A stretch of DNA of 64,000 nucleotides, taken from NCBI GenBank assembly GCA_013178295.1, contig JABLWW010000019.1, positions 45,794 to 109,793 on the forward strand, given 5' to 3'. The notes under the pieces were generated by a model. That model ran no database searches, was not told where the DNA came from, and worked only from the letters and a program-made list of their open reading frames with translations. Below, piece after piece: positions 1-6,855 of the stretch. Source of the stretch: Anaerolineae bacterium. GTDB lineage: Bacteria; Chloroflexota; Anaerolineae; Anaerolineales; Anaerolineaceae. How positions within the stretch are numbered: position 1 is the first letter of the stretch; each line of letters opens with the position of its first letter. The position numbers and the translations under genes are program-made.

Positions 1-806
1 ACGGCTGCCAGCCATCCGATGCCGCCTTTGCGCGCCTGGGCGCCTGGTTTGGGCGGCGGGGCGGCGGGGCGGGGTCTTTCCTGCGCTTCTGGCGGCTTTT
101 CCCCGCTGGCGGTGTAAACAACTTCGGTCGAGCGCCCCAGCCGCAGACGCTGCCCGTATTTGAGCGGCTGGGGTGTGTTGGGCGGCAGACGTCTGTCTCC
201 TGCAAAACTGCCGTTGCGCGACCCCAAGTCGGTTACCCACAGCACGCCCTTGCCTTTGACTTCCAGCGCGATGTGGCGGCGCGAGATGTCTTCCTGCGGG
301 ATGACCAGGTCGCTTTCCGATCCGCGTCCGAGGGTCAATGGGCGGTCGAGGGCAACTTTGCTCCACTCCCCGCCGCCGCAGCGGTACCACAGCACGTCAG
401 TTGTGTGCCCACCTGCGGCGGGCGGCGGGACGGGGGCGGCTGCCGGAAGGTCTGCGGTGGGCGTCTGCGCGGCGTCATCAGCGGGCGGGGCGTCGCCGCG
501 CGTCGAGACGCAAAACTCCATTGGGCCGATGTAGAAACGCTGCCCGGGCTGCACCAGCTGCGGCGTGTTGGGCGGGATGCGCCTGCCTTCCAGCAGGGTG
601 CCATTGCGCGACCCCAGGTCGGTTACCCACACGCCCTGCGGGGCGGGGTCAATGCGCGCATGCTGGCGCGAGATGATGCTGCTGTCAATGCGGATGTCGG
701 CATCCTCGCCGCGCCCAATGATCAGCGGACGGTCAATTGGCTGCTGCGCCCACGGCACACTGCTTGCCCGCCACCAGAGGAAAAAAGGGGGGGAGTTGGG
801 GAACAT
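1..806 (-). CDS. FHA-domain protein, two tandem FHA domains (3' end outside window)
   Basis: Phosphothreonine-binding signalling protein, partial: 268 codons are visible and the frame stays open to the left edge. Two FHA domains lie at about residues 28-101 (GRGEDADI, SRQHARI, DLGSRNGT) and 157-231 (GRGSESDLVIP, SRRHIAL, DLGSRNGS), joined by an Ala/Pro linker; a second Pro-rich stretch follows at 238-258. The ATG at 806 is preceded by a GAGGTG ribosome site. It begins 23 nt after the stop of the upstream permease gene, so it is probably co-transcribed with that pair, although a functional link is not evident. The GRG, SRxH and SRNG residues needed for phosphopeptide binding are present in both domains, so both are probably functional. 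The partner kinase is unknown; a PknB-like kinase lies at 33.5-35.3 kb. Confidence 0.85.
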   Translation of the reverse strand, partial: MFPNSPPFFLWWRASSVPWAQQPIDRPLIIGRGEDADIRIDSSIISRQHARIDPAPQGVWVTDLGSRNGTLLEGRRIPPNTPQLVQPGQRFYIGPMEFCVSTRGDAPPADDAAQTPTADLPAAAPVPPPAAGGHTTDVLWYRCGGGEWSKVALDRPLTLGRGSESDLVIPQEDISRRHIALEVKGKGVLWVTDLGSRNGSFAGDRRLPPNTPQPLKYGQRLRLGRSTEVVYTASGEKPPEAQERPRPAAPPPKPGAQARKGGIGWLAA

Positions 807-829
807 ACGGCACCTCGCTTGTGTTTTGG

Positions 830-1744
830 TCAGCGCGACGTGGGATAGATCGAGCGGGGGTCGAGGGCGTCGCGCAGCCCATCGCCGATAAAGTTGATGC
901 ACATCACGGCGATGAAGATCATCAACCCCGGGAAGATGCCCAGCCAGGGGGCAAAAAAGACGTGCGTCTGCCCGCTGGCAAGGATATTGCCCCAACTGGG
1001 GGTGGGCGGTTGAACGCCAAATCCAAGATAGGAAAGACCCGATTCGGTGATGATGGCGTAGGCCGTTTCCAGGGTAGCGCTGACCAGAATGGGGCCGACA
1101 CAGTTGGGAAGGATGTGCACCAGCACCGTGCGTGTGCTCCCGGCGCCCAGGGCGCGCGCCGCACAGATGAACTCGCGCTCGCGCAGGGTGAGCACCAGCC
1201 CGCGCACCAGACGGGCAGGCCACATCCAGGAGAGGATGGCAAGAATGAAGATGACCACATACACGCTGTTGCCCAGCCACACCAGGTTGTATTCGCGCAG
1301 CAGTGCCCCCAGCAGGATGAGGACAAACAGCGTGGGAAAGGCAAGAAAGGCATCCGTCAGACGCATCAGCAGGTTATCCAGCCAGCCGCCGCTGAAACCC
1401 GCCGCCGCCCCAATCAGCGTCCCCAGCAGGGTTGCCAGCACAGTCGAGGTCACCCCCACCGCCAGCGAGATGCGCCCGCCGTACAGAATGCGGGTGAAAA
1501 TATCGCGCCCCAGCTCATCCGTGCCAAACCAGTGCTGTGCCGAGGGCGGCTGGAGTTTGTTTTTTGGCGACTGCTGGGTGGGGCTGTAGCGGCTGAGCGG
1601 GGCAAGCAGGGTTGCCAGCGTCAGCAGCAGCAGGATGACGATGGAGACCAGCGCCAGCCTGTGGCGCAGAAAACGGCGCAGCGCCAGACGCCCCAAACTT
1701 TCGGGGACGGGGGGAGCAGGGGAAGCGGCAGGGGCATCACTCAT
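830..1744 (-). CDS. ABC transporter permease, DppC/OppC family
   Basis: Inner-membrane permease of a dipeptide/oligopeptide (or nickel) importer, 304 aa. There is an N-terminal membrane segment after a short Ala/Pro-rich tail, then a periplasmic loop with the family signature FGTDELGRDIFTR, and five further hydrophobic segments. The cytoplasmic EAA loop is visible as EFICAARALGAGSTRTVL. The chosen ATG (1744) overlaps the stop of the upstream DppB-like gene by 8 nt, typical of translational coupling; a longer frame upstream would run far into that gene and is rejected. No binding protein or ATPase subunit of this transporter lies in the window, so the substrate cannot be inferred. Confidence 0.92.
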   Translation of the reverse strand: MSDAPAASPAPPVPESLGRLALRRFLRHRLALVSIVILLLLTLATLLAPLSRYSPTQQSPKNKLQPPSAQHWFGTDELGRDIFTRILYGGRISLAVGVTSTVLATLLGTLIGAAAGFSGGWLDNLLMRLTDAFLAFPTLFVLILLGALLREYNLVWLGNSVYVVIFILAILSWMWPARLVRGLVLTLREREFICAARALGAGSTRTVLVHILPNCVGPILVSATLETAYAIITESGLSYLGFGVQPPTPSWGNILASGQTHVFFAPWLGIFPGLMIFIAVMCINFIGDGLRDALDPRSIYPTSR

Positions 1745-2711
1745 AGCGCACACGCGGGTCAAGACGGGCATAGAGCAGGTCGGCAAGGATGTTGAAGGCC
1801 ACAATCAGCACGGCGTTGATCACCACAATCCCCAGCAGAACGGGGTAGTCGCGCGTGCGGGCGGCATCCCAAAACAGCCGCCCCATGCCAGGCCAGGAGA
1901 AGATGGTCTCGATATACAGCCCGCCGCTGAACAGACTGGGCAGGTCGAGCGCCATCATGGTAACCAGTGGGATGACGGCGTTGCGCAGGGCGTGTTTGTA
2001 GATCACCAGCCGCTCTACCAGCCCTTTGGCGCGCGCCGTGCGGATGTAATCTTCGTGGAGCACATCCAGCATGCTGGCGCGCAAAAAGCGCGAATACCAC
2101 GCCGCCCATGCCAGGCTGAGGGTAACCACCGGCAGCACCAGATGCCACAGCAGATCGAGCAGGTTCTTCTCGCCGCCCAGCGAATACATCCCCCCCGAAG
2201 GCATCAGCGGCGCGCCGCTGAAGGGGTTGTTGAGCCACACGTAGAAGATGAGAATCATCACCAGCCCCAGCCAGTAGATGGGCACTGACTGCCCCATAAA
2301 CGAGAGCGAGGTGAAGAGATAATCGAGAAACGAATAGGGTTTGCGCGCCGAAAGCACCCCCACCGGCAGGGCAATCAGCAGGGTGAGGATGAACGCAGCC
2401 CCCACCAGCAGCGCCGTGTTGGGGACGCGCTCGAGGATCATCTCTGCCACCGGGCGGCGGAACTTGATGGACATCCCCAGATCGCCCTGCAGCACGCCCC
2501 CCAGCCAGCGCACATACTGCACCGGCAGCGGGTCATCCAGCCCCAGTTTTTGGCGCATCAGCTCCAGCTGCTGGCGCGAGATGTTGGGGTTGCGCTCGTA
2601 AGCCGCCAGCGGGCCGCCGGGTGTGAGACGGATGAGAAAAAACAAACAGGCACTGAGGATGAGGATGACCGGGATGGCTTGCAGGATGCGGCGGATGGCG
2701 TAGGTGGTCAT
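1737..2711 (-). CDS. ABC transporter permease, DppB/OppB family
   Basis: First permease of the peptide-type ABC importer, 324 aa. It has an N-terminal membrane helix (TTYAIRRILQAIPVIL), the GDLGMSIKFRRPV loop typical of DppB, six hydrophobic segments in all, and an EAA loop DYIRTARAKGLVERLVIYKH. The start is taken at ATG 2711 rather than at the upstream in-frame ATG (2744) because a perfect TATAAT lies at 2718-2723, only 6 nt before 2711; the upstream codon would not be in the message. The mRNA is therefore predicted to be leaderless. It heads an operon with the DppC-like gene and probably the FHA gene. Confidence 0.92.
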   Translation of the reverse strand: MTTYAIRRILQAIPVILILSACLFFLIRLTPGGPLAAYERNPNISRQQLELMRQKLGLDDPLPVQYVRWLGGVLQGDLGMSIKFRRPVAEMILERVPNTALLVGAAFILTLLIALPVGVLSARKPYSFLDYLFTSLSFMGQSVPIYWLGLVMILIFYVWLNNPFSGAPLMPSGGMYSLGGEKNLLDLLWHLVLPVVTLSLAWAAWYSRFLRASMLDVLHEDYIRTARAKGLVERLVIYKHALRNAVIPLVTMMALDLPSLFSGGLYIETIFSWPGMGRLFWDAARTRDYPVLLGIVVINAVLIVAFNILADLLYARLDPRVRYE

Positions 2712-2717
2712 GCCTTT

Positions 2718-2723
2718 ATTATA
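2718..2723 (-). promoter_or_regulatory. -10 box of a leaderless promoter (DppB-like gene)
   Basis: TATAAT read on the minus strand, followed by exactly 6 nt and then ATG at 2711. With the usual 6-7 nt from -10 to the transcription start, the first transcribed base would be the A of the start codon. No Shine-Dalgarno sequence exists in between. The -35 is weak (a TTGCGG sits 15 nt upstream). Confidence 0.6.
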
Positions 2724-2839
2724 CAGGATTTGCCCGCACCGCAAGCGCCAGGGCGTGGGGGAGGGAAAAACCTCTCTTGCCGAAGGGGCAGGTTTGAGGG
2801 ATAATTTATCTAACCCGATTGTTGTTCAAGGAGGATGTG

Positions 2840-3010
2840 ATGCGGCTCTCAAAACCCAAAACCATTACCTGGTGGATTGCGGTGATTGTCGGCGTGGTGG
2901 GGATTGTGGCAAAGCTGGTTGCCATCCCCGTGCTCAGCGGGATTGCCTTCTGGCTGGTGGCGGCGGCGTTTGTGCTGCTGGCGCTGGCAAACCTGCTCAA
3001 AGGTCTCTGA
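2840..3010 (+). CDS. Small two-helix membrane protein
   Basis: A 56-residue protein, mostly hydrophobic: residues ~8-26 (WWIAVIVGVVGIVAKLVAI) and ~28-50 form two membrane segments separated by Pro-Val-Leu-Ser-Gly, with basic residues at the N-terminus. The start is fixed by an excellent AAGGAGG site 5 nt upstream of ATG 2840; the in-frame TTG at 2819 lies before that site. It is a lone gene divergent from the dppB-like operon and convergent with the ChlI-like gene. I do not recognise a family. The 143 nt downstream, to 3153, hold only an imperfect inverted repeat (CCTCTGCCGC / GCGGCAAGAGG around 3015-3045) without a T-run. Confidence 0.7.
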   Translation: MRLSKPKTITWWIAVIVGVVGIVAKLVAIPVLSGIAFWLVAAAFVLLALANLLKGL

Positions 3011-3153
3011 CGTAACCTCTGCCGCCAGTACAGCGCGGCAAGAGGGTGACATCTATTATTACAGTTTGAAGCACACTGCCGCACGCGGCGGCGCGGCAGT
3101 TGTGGCGCGGCTGCAGACCGCCCGCAAACCATGCACTTTGCCCGCCGCCAGCT

Positions 3154-4302
3154 TTAGCGCAGCCCGGTGTCCACAAAATCCTTCCACGCACCGTGCGGGT
3201 CGTCAAGCTGCTTCCACATCTCCTCTGCTGGTGATGGAGAAGCCTCCGCCGCGGGGACGGTCTCTTTGGGCGGCGGGGATAGAATCTCGCGCAGACGGCG
3301 CAAAAAATCCTCCCCCAGCGGCATGGTGCGGTCGAAGGGCGTCTTGCGCAGACGGTGCGGCAGAGCAAGCTGAGCGGCTTGAAAAATATCCTCAACGGTG
3401 ATGTGCGTCCGTCCTTCCCAGGCGGCGTTTGCGCGTGCCGCCTTCAGCATGACCAGGTCAGAACGATGCCCCTCCACTGCAAAGGCGGTTGAGACCTCGG
3501 CGATTTGCAGCAGATTTTCGTCGGTGTATGTTACTTCCTCCAGTCTGCGGCGCGCCGCTTCAATTTTGCGGGTCAGCGCCTCACTTTCTGCCTGCCATTT
3601 CTGGTAGAAAGCCTGCGGAGAGGTTTCGAATTCCAGGCGGCGCTGGATGATGCTCATGCGCTCGAGGACACCCGGCAGACTGTGCACCTGCACCGAAAGG
3701 GCAAAACGGTCGAGCAGCTGCGGGCGCAGTTCGCCTTCCTCAGGGTTCATCGTTCCAACCAGGATAAAGCGCGCCGGATGCGAAAACGAAATCCCCTCGC
3801 GTTCGACAATGTTAATGCCCATTGCCGCCGAGTCGAGAAGCACGTCCACCACATGGTCATCCAGCAAATTGACCTCATCGATGTAGAGCAGTCCTCGATT
3901 GGCAGCCGCAAGAATACCAGGCTCAAAACGCCGTGTGCCGTGTTGGATCGCCGCTTCGATATCCAGCGTTCCCACCACGCGGTCTTCGGTGGCGGATACC
4001 GGCAGGTTGATAAATGCCGTGCGCCGCGTGATGGTAGGCACATCGCTGGTGTTAGCAAAACGCTCGCGGCATTCTGTGCACCAGCTGGAGGGCGCGTTTG
4101 GGTCACATCCAAAACGGCAATCTTTGATCACGGCAACATCGGGCAATAATGCCGCAATGCCGCGCGCGGCCGTGGATTTTGCCGTGCCGCGCTGCCCGCG
4201 AATCAGCACTCCCCCGATGCGCGAATCTACCGCGTTGAGAATCAGGGCGCGGCACATTGTGTCCTGCCCCACAAGCGCTGCAAAGGGATAGATATTCTTC
4301 AA
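3154..4302 (-). CDS. Lone ChlI/BchI-type AAA+ ATPase
   Basis: Magnesium/cobalt-chelatase I-subunit-like ATPase, about 382 aa. Visible are Walker A GQRGTAKST (36-44), a Cys cluster (C62, C66, C75, C78, usual in this family) and Walker B LLYIDEVNLL with D142/E143, followed by the ILVGTMNPEEGELRPQLLDRF sensor stretch and the C-terminal lid. The start is uncertain: TTG 4302 has an AAGAAAGG site and matches the family N-terminus (KNIYPFAALVGQD); ATG 4383 would add 27 residues. No ChlD/VWA or ChlH/CobN partner lies nearby and the window shows no photosynthesis or cobalamin genes, so it may be a MoxR-like chaperone or act with a distant VWA protein. It follows the UPF0718 permease after a 182-nt gap in which I see nothing else. 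Confidence 0.85.
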   Translation of the reverse strand: MKNIYPFAALVGQDTMCRALILNAVDSRIGGVLIRGQRGTAKSTAARGIAALLPDVAVIKDCRFGCDPNAPSSWCTECRERFANTSDVPTITRRTAFINLPVSATEDRVVGTLDIEAAIQHGTRRFEPGILAAANRGLLYIDEVNLLDDHVVDVLLDSAAMGINIVEREGISFSHPARFILVGTMNPEEGELRPQLLDRFALSVQVHSLPGVLERMSIIQRRLEFETSPQAFYQKWQAESEALTRKIEAARRRLEEVTYTDENLLQIAEVSTAFAVEGHRSDLVMLKAARANAAWEGRTHITVEDIFQAAQLALPHRLRKTPFDRTMPLGEDFLRRLREILSPPPKETVPAAEASPSPAEEMWKQLDDPHGAWKDFVDTGLR

Positions 4303-4484
4303 GGTAGAAAAGCCTTTCTTTATCCGTGAAGTGTTTTCAGTGTTATCACGCGCCGCGCAGCCAAAAGCGCTGTCAGCCGTCATGGGGAGTCCATCCATGG
4401 CCACATGCGCGCCTTGGGGCTTTGGGGGTAGCGTTGGCAGATCTCCCGCATCGTCTCGCGAAACACACTCTTCTCTTGGTGCCT

Positions 4485-5960
4485 CTAGTCGCTTTCTGCC
4501 GCGCGGTGGGCGTGCGCCAGCGGTTTGCTGCGTCCGACCAGCCACAGCGCGCCTGCCAGAATTCCCAGCACCAGCACAATATACACCGCAATCAATCCCA
4601 GACTGGCGCCGTCTACCCACGCGCCGTAGATCAAGCCTGCCAGCGTGCTGAACAGCGCCACCCAGCCGACATACACCCATGTCTTGAGACGTCCAATAAT
4701 CGCCGAGACGATGAGGATGCTCTGCAGCGAAAGCTCGGGGTCAGCTATCAGATATGCCAGCAGCGGCCCGCGGTGCATGCCCAATGAGAGGAACATGTTG
4801 GCGATGGGCACTTCCACCAGCGTGGGGAAGTACATAAAGACGCCAAACACCACACCCGCCAGGTTGCCGAGCAGCGTGTTTTGCCCTGCCAGCGTCTCAA
4901 TCCATTGCGGCTGGATCAGCTGGCGGATGACGCCCACCGCAAACACACCCACAATCAACAGCGGGAAAATCTGCTTGATAAAACGCCACGATTCCCACAG
5001 CCAGTCGCGCAGGTCATCGGGGGTGAAGCGCAGACGCACCACCAGCGCCACTGCCAGCAGCATCAGCGCCACAGCCAAAAAGCGTCCGGTGAATTCAATC
5101 TGCAAGCCAGCTGTATGCGGGTTTATGCGCACCGCCGCCACCAGCAGGGTCAGGACGACCAGCCCCAGCGTGCCCCACAGCCAGGCGTTGAACCCCTCAT
5201 AGACCTTCTCAAGCCCGCGCCAGGCGGAGATGCCGATCAGCGCCAGCAGAACGATCAGAACGGCGCCCTGTGCGGTGACGCCCTCTTCGCCTTTGGCGGC
5301 ATCATAGGGCACCAGGCGGAAGAGCCAATCCTGAAAGCGGTCCATCCCCGCCAGCGGCAGGTCAATTTGCCCGTAAGAGGCGGTGAGCAGGTTGACCTTG
5401 AGCGTCCCGGCGATCAGCAGGGCTGCCATGAGCAGCAAGAAGAGGGTCATACTGCGGCGCATGGCGCGTTTGCCGCCAAACGTCGCGTCGGTCTCCTCGT
5501 CGTGCTGCGCGTCCGAGCGGCGGAAGATGAGCGCCATAATCATGCCGATGCCGATGCCAAACGCCAGCGAGAGAAAGAGGCGCGCAAACGCCAGGTCGGC
5601 GCCGATGGCAACGCCGGTGTACGCCAGCGCCAGGATGTTTGCCGCCGGGGCAAAAAAGAGAAACGTGATGGCAGGACCAAGCCCGGCGCCTTTTTTGTGG
5701 ATGCCGGCAAACAGCGGCACAATGGTGCACGAGCACACCGCCAGCAGCGAGCCAGCCGCGGCTGCCATGGGGTAAGAGATGTATTTGGGTGTCCTGCGTC
5801 CCAAAAAGCGCGTGATGGCTTCCTTGGGAATGAGGGCTGCCATGCCCCCGGCGATGAAAAAGGCAGGCAGCAGGCAGAGCAGCACATGTGCCGCCAGGTA
5901 GGCAGCCAGGTTGCCCAGCCCGCCGTAGAGAAGCTTCAACAAAAACGCGGTGATTTCCAT
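4485..5960 (-). CDS. UPF0718 (DUF318/YraQ-like) permease
   Basis: Polytopic membrane protein of 491 aa, around ten to twelve hydrophobic segments, of the predicted permease family that recurs beside ArsR repressors and tiny thioredoxins. Hallmarks are the CSCTIVPLFAGI motif with its Cys pair in the first half and the repeated half (PTLVEVPIANMF) near the C-terminus. The charged loop around RRSDAQHDEETDATF separates two permease halves. Start: ATG 5960 with GAGGC upstream; a second ATG at 5972 is possible. The upstream 82-nt gap carries an ATTC-N8-GAAT dyad (5977-5992) like that at the arsR gene. Substrate unknown; arsenic or organoarsenical export is commonly proposed for the context, which is inference here. 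Confidence 0.88.
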   Translation of the reverse strand: MEITAFLLKLLYGGLGNLAAYLAAHVLLCLLPAFFIAGGMAALIPKEAITRFLGRRTPKYISYPMAAAAGSLLAVCSCTIVPLFAGIHKKGAGLGPAITFLFFAPAANILALAYTGVAIGADLAFARLFLSLAFGIGIGMIMALIFRRSDAQHDEETDATFGGKRAMRRSMTLFLLLMAALLIAGTLKVNLLTASYGQIDLPLAGMDRFQDWLFRLVPYDAAKGEEGVTAQGAVLIVLLALIGISAWRGLEKVYEGFNAWLWGTLGLVVLTLLVAAVRINPHTAGLQIEFTGRFLAVALMLLAVALVVRLRFTPDDLRDWLWESWRFIKQIFPLLIVGVFAVGVIRQLIQPQWIETLAGQNTLLGNLAGVVFGVFMYFPTLVEVPIANMFLSLGMHRGPLLAYLIADPELSLQSILIVSAIIGRLKTWVYVGWVALFSTLAGLIYGAWVDGASLGLIAVYIVLVLGILAGALWLVGRSKPLAHAHRAAESD

Positions 5961-5976
5961 ACAATGCCTCAAGTAT

Positions 5977-5992
5977 ATTCAAAATATCGAAT
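5977..5992. promoter_or_regulatory. Candidate ArsR operator upstream of the UPF0718 permease
   Basis: Dyad ATTCAAAATATCGAAT, differing at two central positions from the site at the arsR promoter (6749-6764). It lies 16 nt before the permease start codon. The ATTC-N8-GAAT framework is shared with the operator at 14291-14306. Confidence 0.55.
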
Positions 5993-6042
5993 GAGATATG
6001 CCGGTTTTTAAGCGGCACAAAGCGCCGCTTATCAAGGTATGT

Positions 6043-6276
6043 CTATTGCAGCCAGCCTTCGATTTCGGTTTCGTGCGGGATGCGCCCCGAGCACACCAGT
6101 TCGCCGTTGACCACCAGCCCCGGCGTGGAAAGGATGGGGTATTCCATGATCTTTTTCATGTCGGTGACCTTTTCAAACTCGGCTTGCAAGCCAAGCCGGT
6201 TCACCACCTTGCGGGTAACCTCTTCCAGTTTTTTGCAGTTGGGGCAGCCGCCGCCCAAGATTTTGATGTTTAACAT
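6043..6276 (-). CDS. Mini-thioredoxin, redox-active disulfide protein (CPNC)
   Basis: A 77-aa thioredoxin-fold protein of the small MTH895/TM0996-like family. The active site is GGGCPNCKKLEE (C11, C14) and the cis-proline is in ILSTPGLVVNGE near residue 53, followed by the usual C-terminal beta-hairpin and helix. It is half the size of normal thioredoxin, as expected for this family. ATG 6276 is preceded by AGGAGA. It sits between an ArsR repressor and a UPF0718 permease, a recurrent three-gene set, so it probably supplies electrons or handles thiol-bound metalloid for that system; this is inference from context. The 97-nt gap to arsR is AT-rich and contains a degenerate ATAC-N8-GAAT half-match near 6340. 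Confidence 0.9.
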   Translation of the reverse strand: MLNIKILGGGCPNCKKLEEVTRKVVNRLGLQAEFEKVTDMKKIMEYPILSTPGLVVNGELVCSGRIPHETEIEGWLQ

Positions 6277-6373
6277 ACGCTGTTCTCCTGTATTGGTTTG
6301 ATTTTGAAGGTATCATTAAGAATAAAACCATATACAATTTTTTGAATATCTGTGCGGCAAAAAAAATACCGCC

Positions 6374-6754
6374 TCACAGAGGGTAAATCACACCGTTGCA
6401 TTTTGGACACGGACATTTGCGCTTGTCGTAGCGCACCTCGGGCATGCCTTCAGGGGCGGCAACGCTGGCGGTCATGTCCATGAGGTCAAAAACACGCCGG
6501 TTGCTGACGCGGTAATAGACGTTCCAGCCCTCGCGCCGGTCTTCGATCAGCCCGCCCTCGCGCAGCAGAGCCAGCTGCTGCGAAATATACGCCTGCCGCA
6601 GCCCCAGCACCGCTTCGAGATGACAAACGCACGCTTCTTCGCGGCGCAGCACATCCAGGATCGCCAGACGCGCCGGGTGCGCCAGCAGCTTGAGCAGCCG
6701 CGCCGCTGGCTCAAAGTGTTCCAGAATCACAGGTTCAGAAGCTGTCATATTCAT
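6374..6754 (-). CDS. ArsR-family metalloregulator
   Basis: Winged-helix repressor, 126 aa. The DNA-binding region reads HPARLAILDVLRREEACVCH, then LRQAYISQQLALLREGGLI. The Cys pair C-V-C-H in helix alpha-3 is the classic As(III)/Sb(III) sensing motif (CVCH/ELCVCDL type). The C-terminus carries CPCPKC, an additional thiol cluster that could bind metal. Start: ATG 6754 or 6748, both just downstream of a near-consensus promoter (6768-6796); in-frame upstream ATGs lie before the promoter and are rejected. The dyad operator 6749-6764 covers the start codons, so autorepression is expected. It heads the thioredoxin-permease cluster. Confidence 0.9.
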   Translation of the reverse strand: MNMTASEPVILEHFEPAARLLKLLAHPARLAILDVLRREEACVCHLEAVLGLRQAYISQQLALLREGGLIEDRREGWNVYYRVSNRRVFDLMDMTASVAAPEGMPEVRYDKRKCPCPKCNGVIYPL

Positions 6755-6764
6755 AATATTGAAT
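6749..6764. promoter_or_regulatory. ArsR operator over the arsR start
   Basis: Inverted repeat ATTCA-N6-TGAAT with perfect 5-bp arms, just downstream of the -10 box and overlapping the two candidate ATG codons of the ArsR gene. Closely matches the dyad at 5977-5992. Confidence 0.65.
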
Positions 6765-6767
6765 GTG

Positions 6768-6796
6768 ATTATAGCCCGCTTGCGTCCGTCTGTCAA
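6768..6796 (-). promoter_or_regulatory. Consensus sigma-70-type promoter of the ArsR gene
   Basis: TTGACA (6791-6796) - 17 bp - TATAAT (6768-6773) on the minus strand, a perfect consensus. The expected start near 6761 leaves only about 6-12 nt of leader before ATG 6754/6748. Confidence 0.8.
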
Positions 6797-6797
6797 G

Positions 6798-6855
6798 GGG
6801 GTTGCCCTCCCCCGGTCCCTCCCGGAGGGAGGGGAGGTAGGCTGGGGCTTGCCCC
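6798..6855. repeat. Dispersed GC-rich intergenic repeat, copy 1
   Basis: About 58 bp built from the palindromes CCTCCC..GGGAGG and GGGGCTTGCCCC, nearly identical to the stretch 14009-14066. It abuts the stop codon of the GH3 gene. See the tandem copies at 13959-14142. Confidence 0.6.

Noticed and set aside
737..1795. Long open frame on the plus strand opposite the DppC-like gene
   Set aside because: Antisense shadow: Gln/His/Arg-rich product without domains, while the minus-strand frame has all permease motifs.
3011..3060. Intrinsic terminator after the small membrane protein
   Set aside because: The inverted repeat is imperfect and has no T-run.
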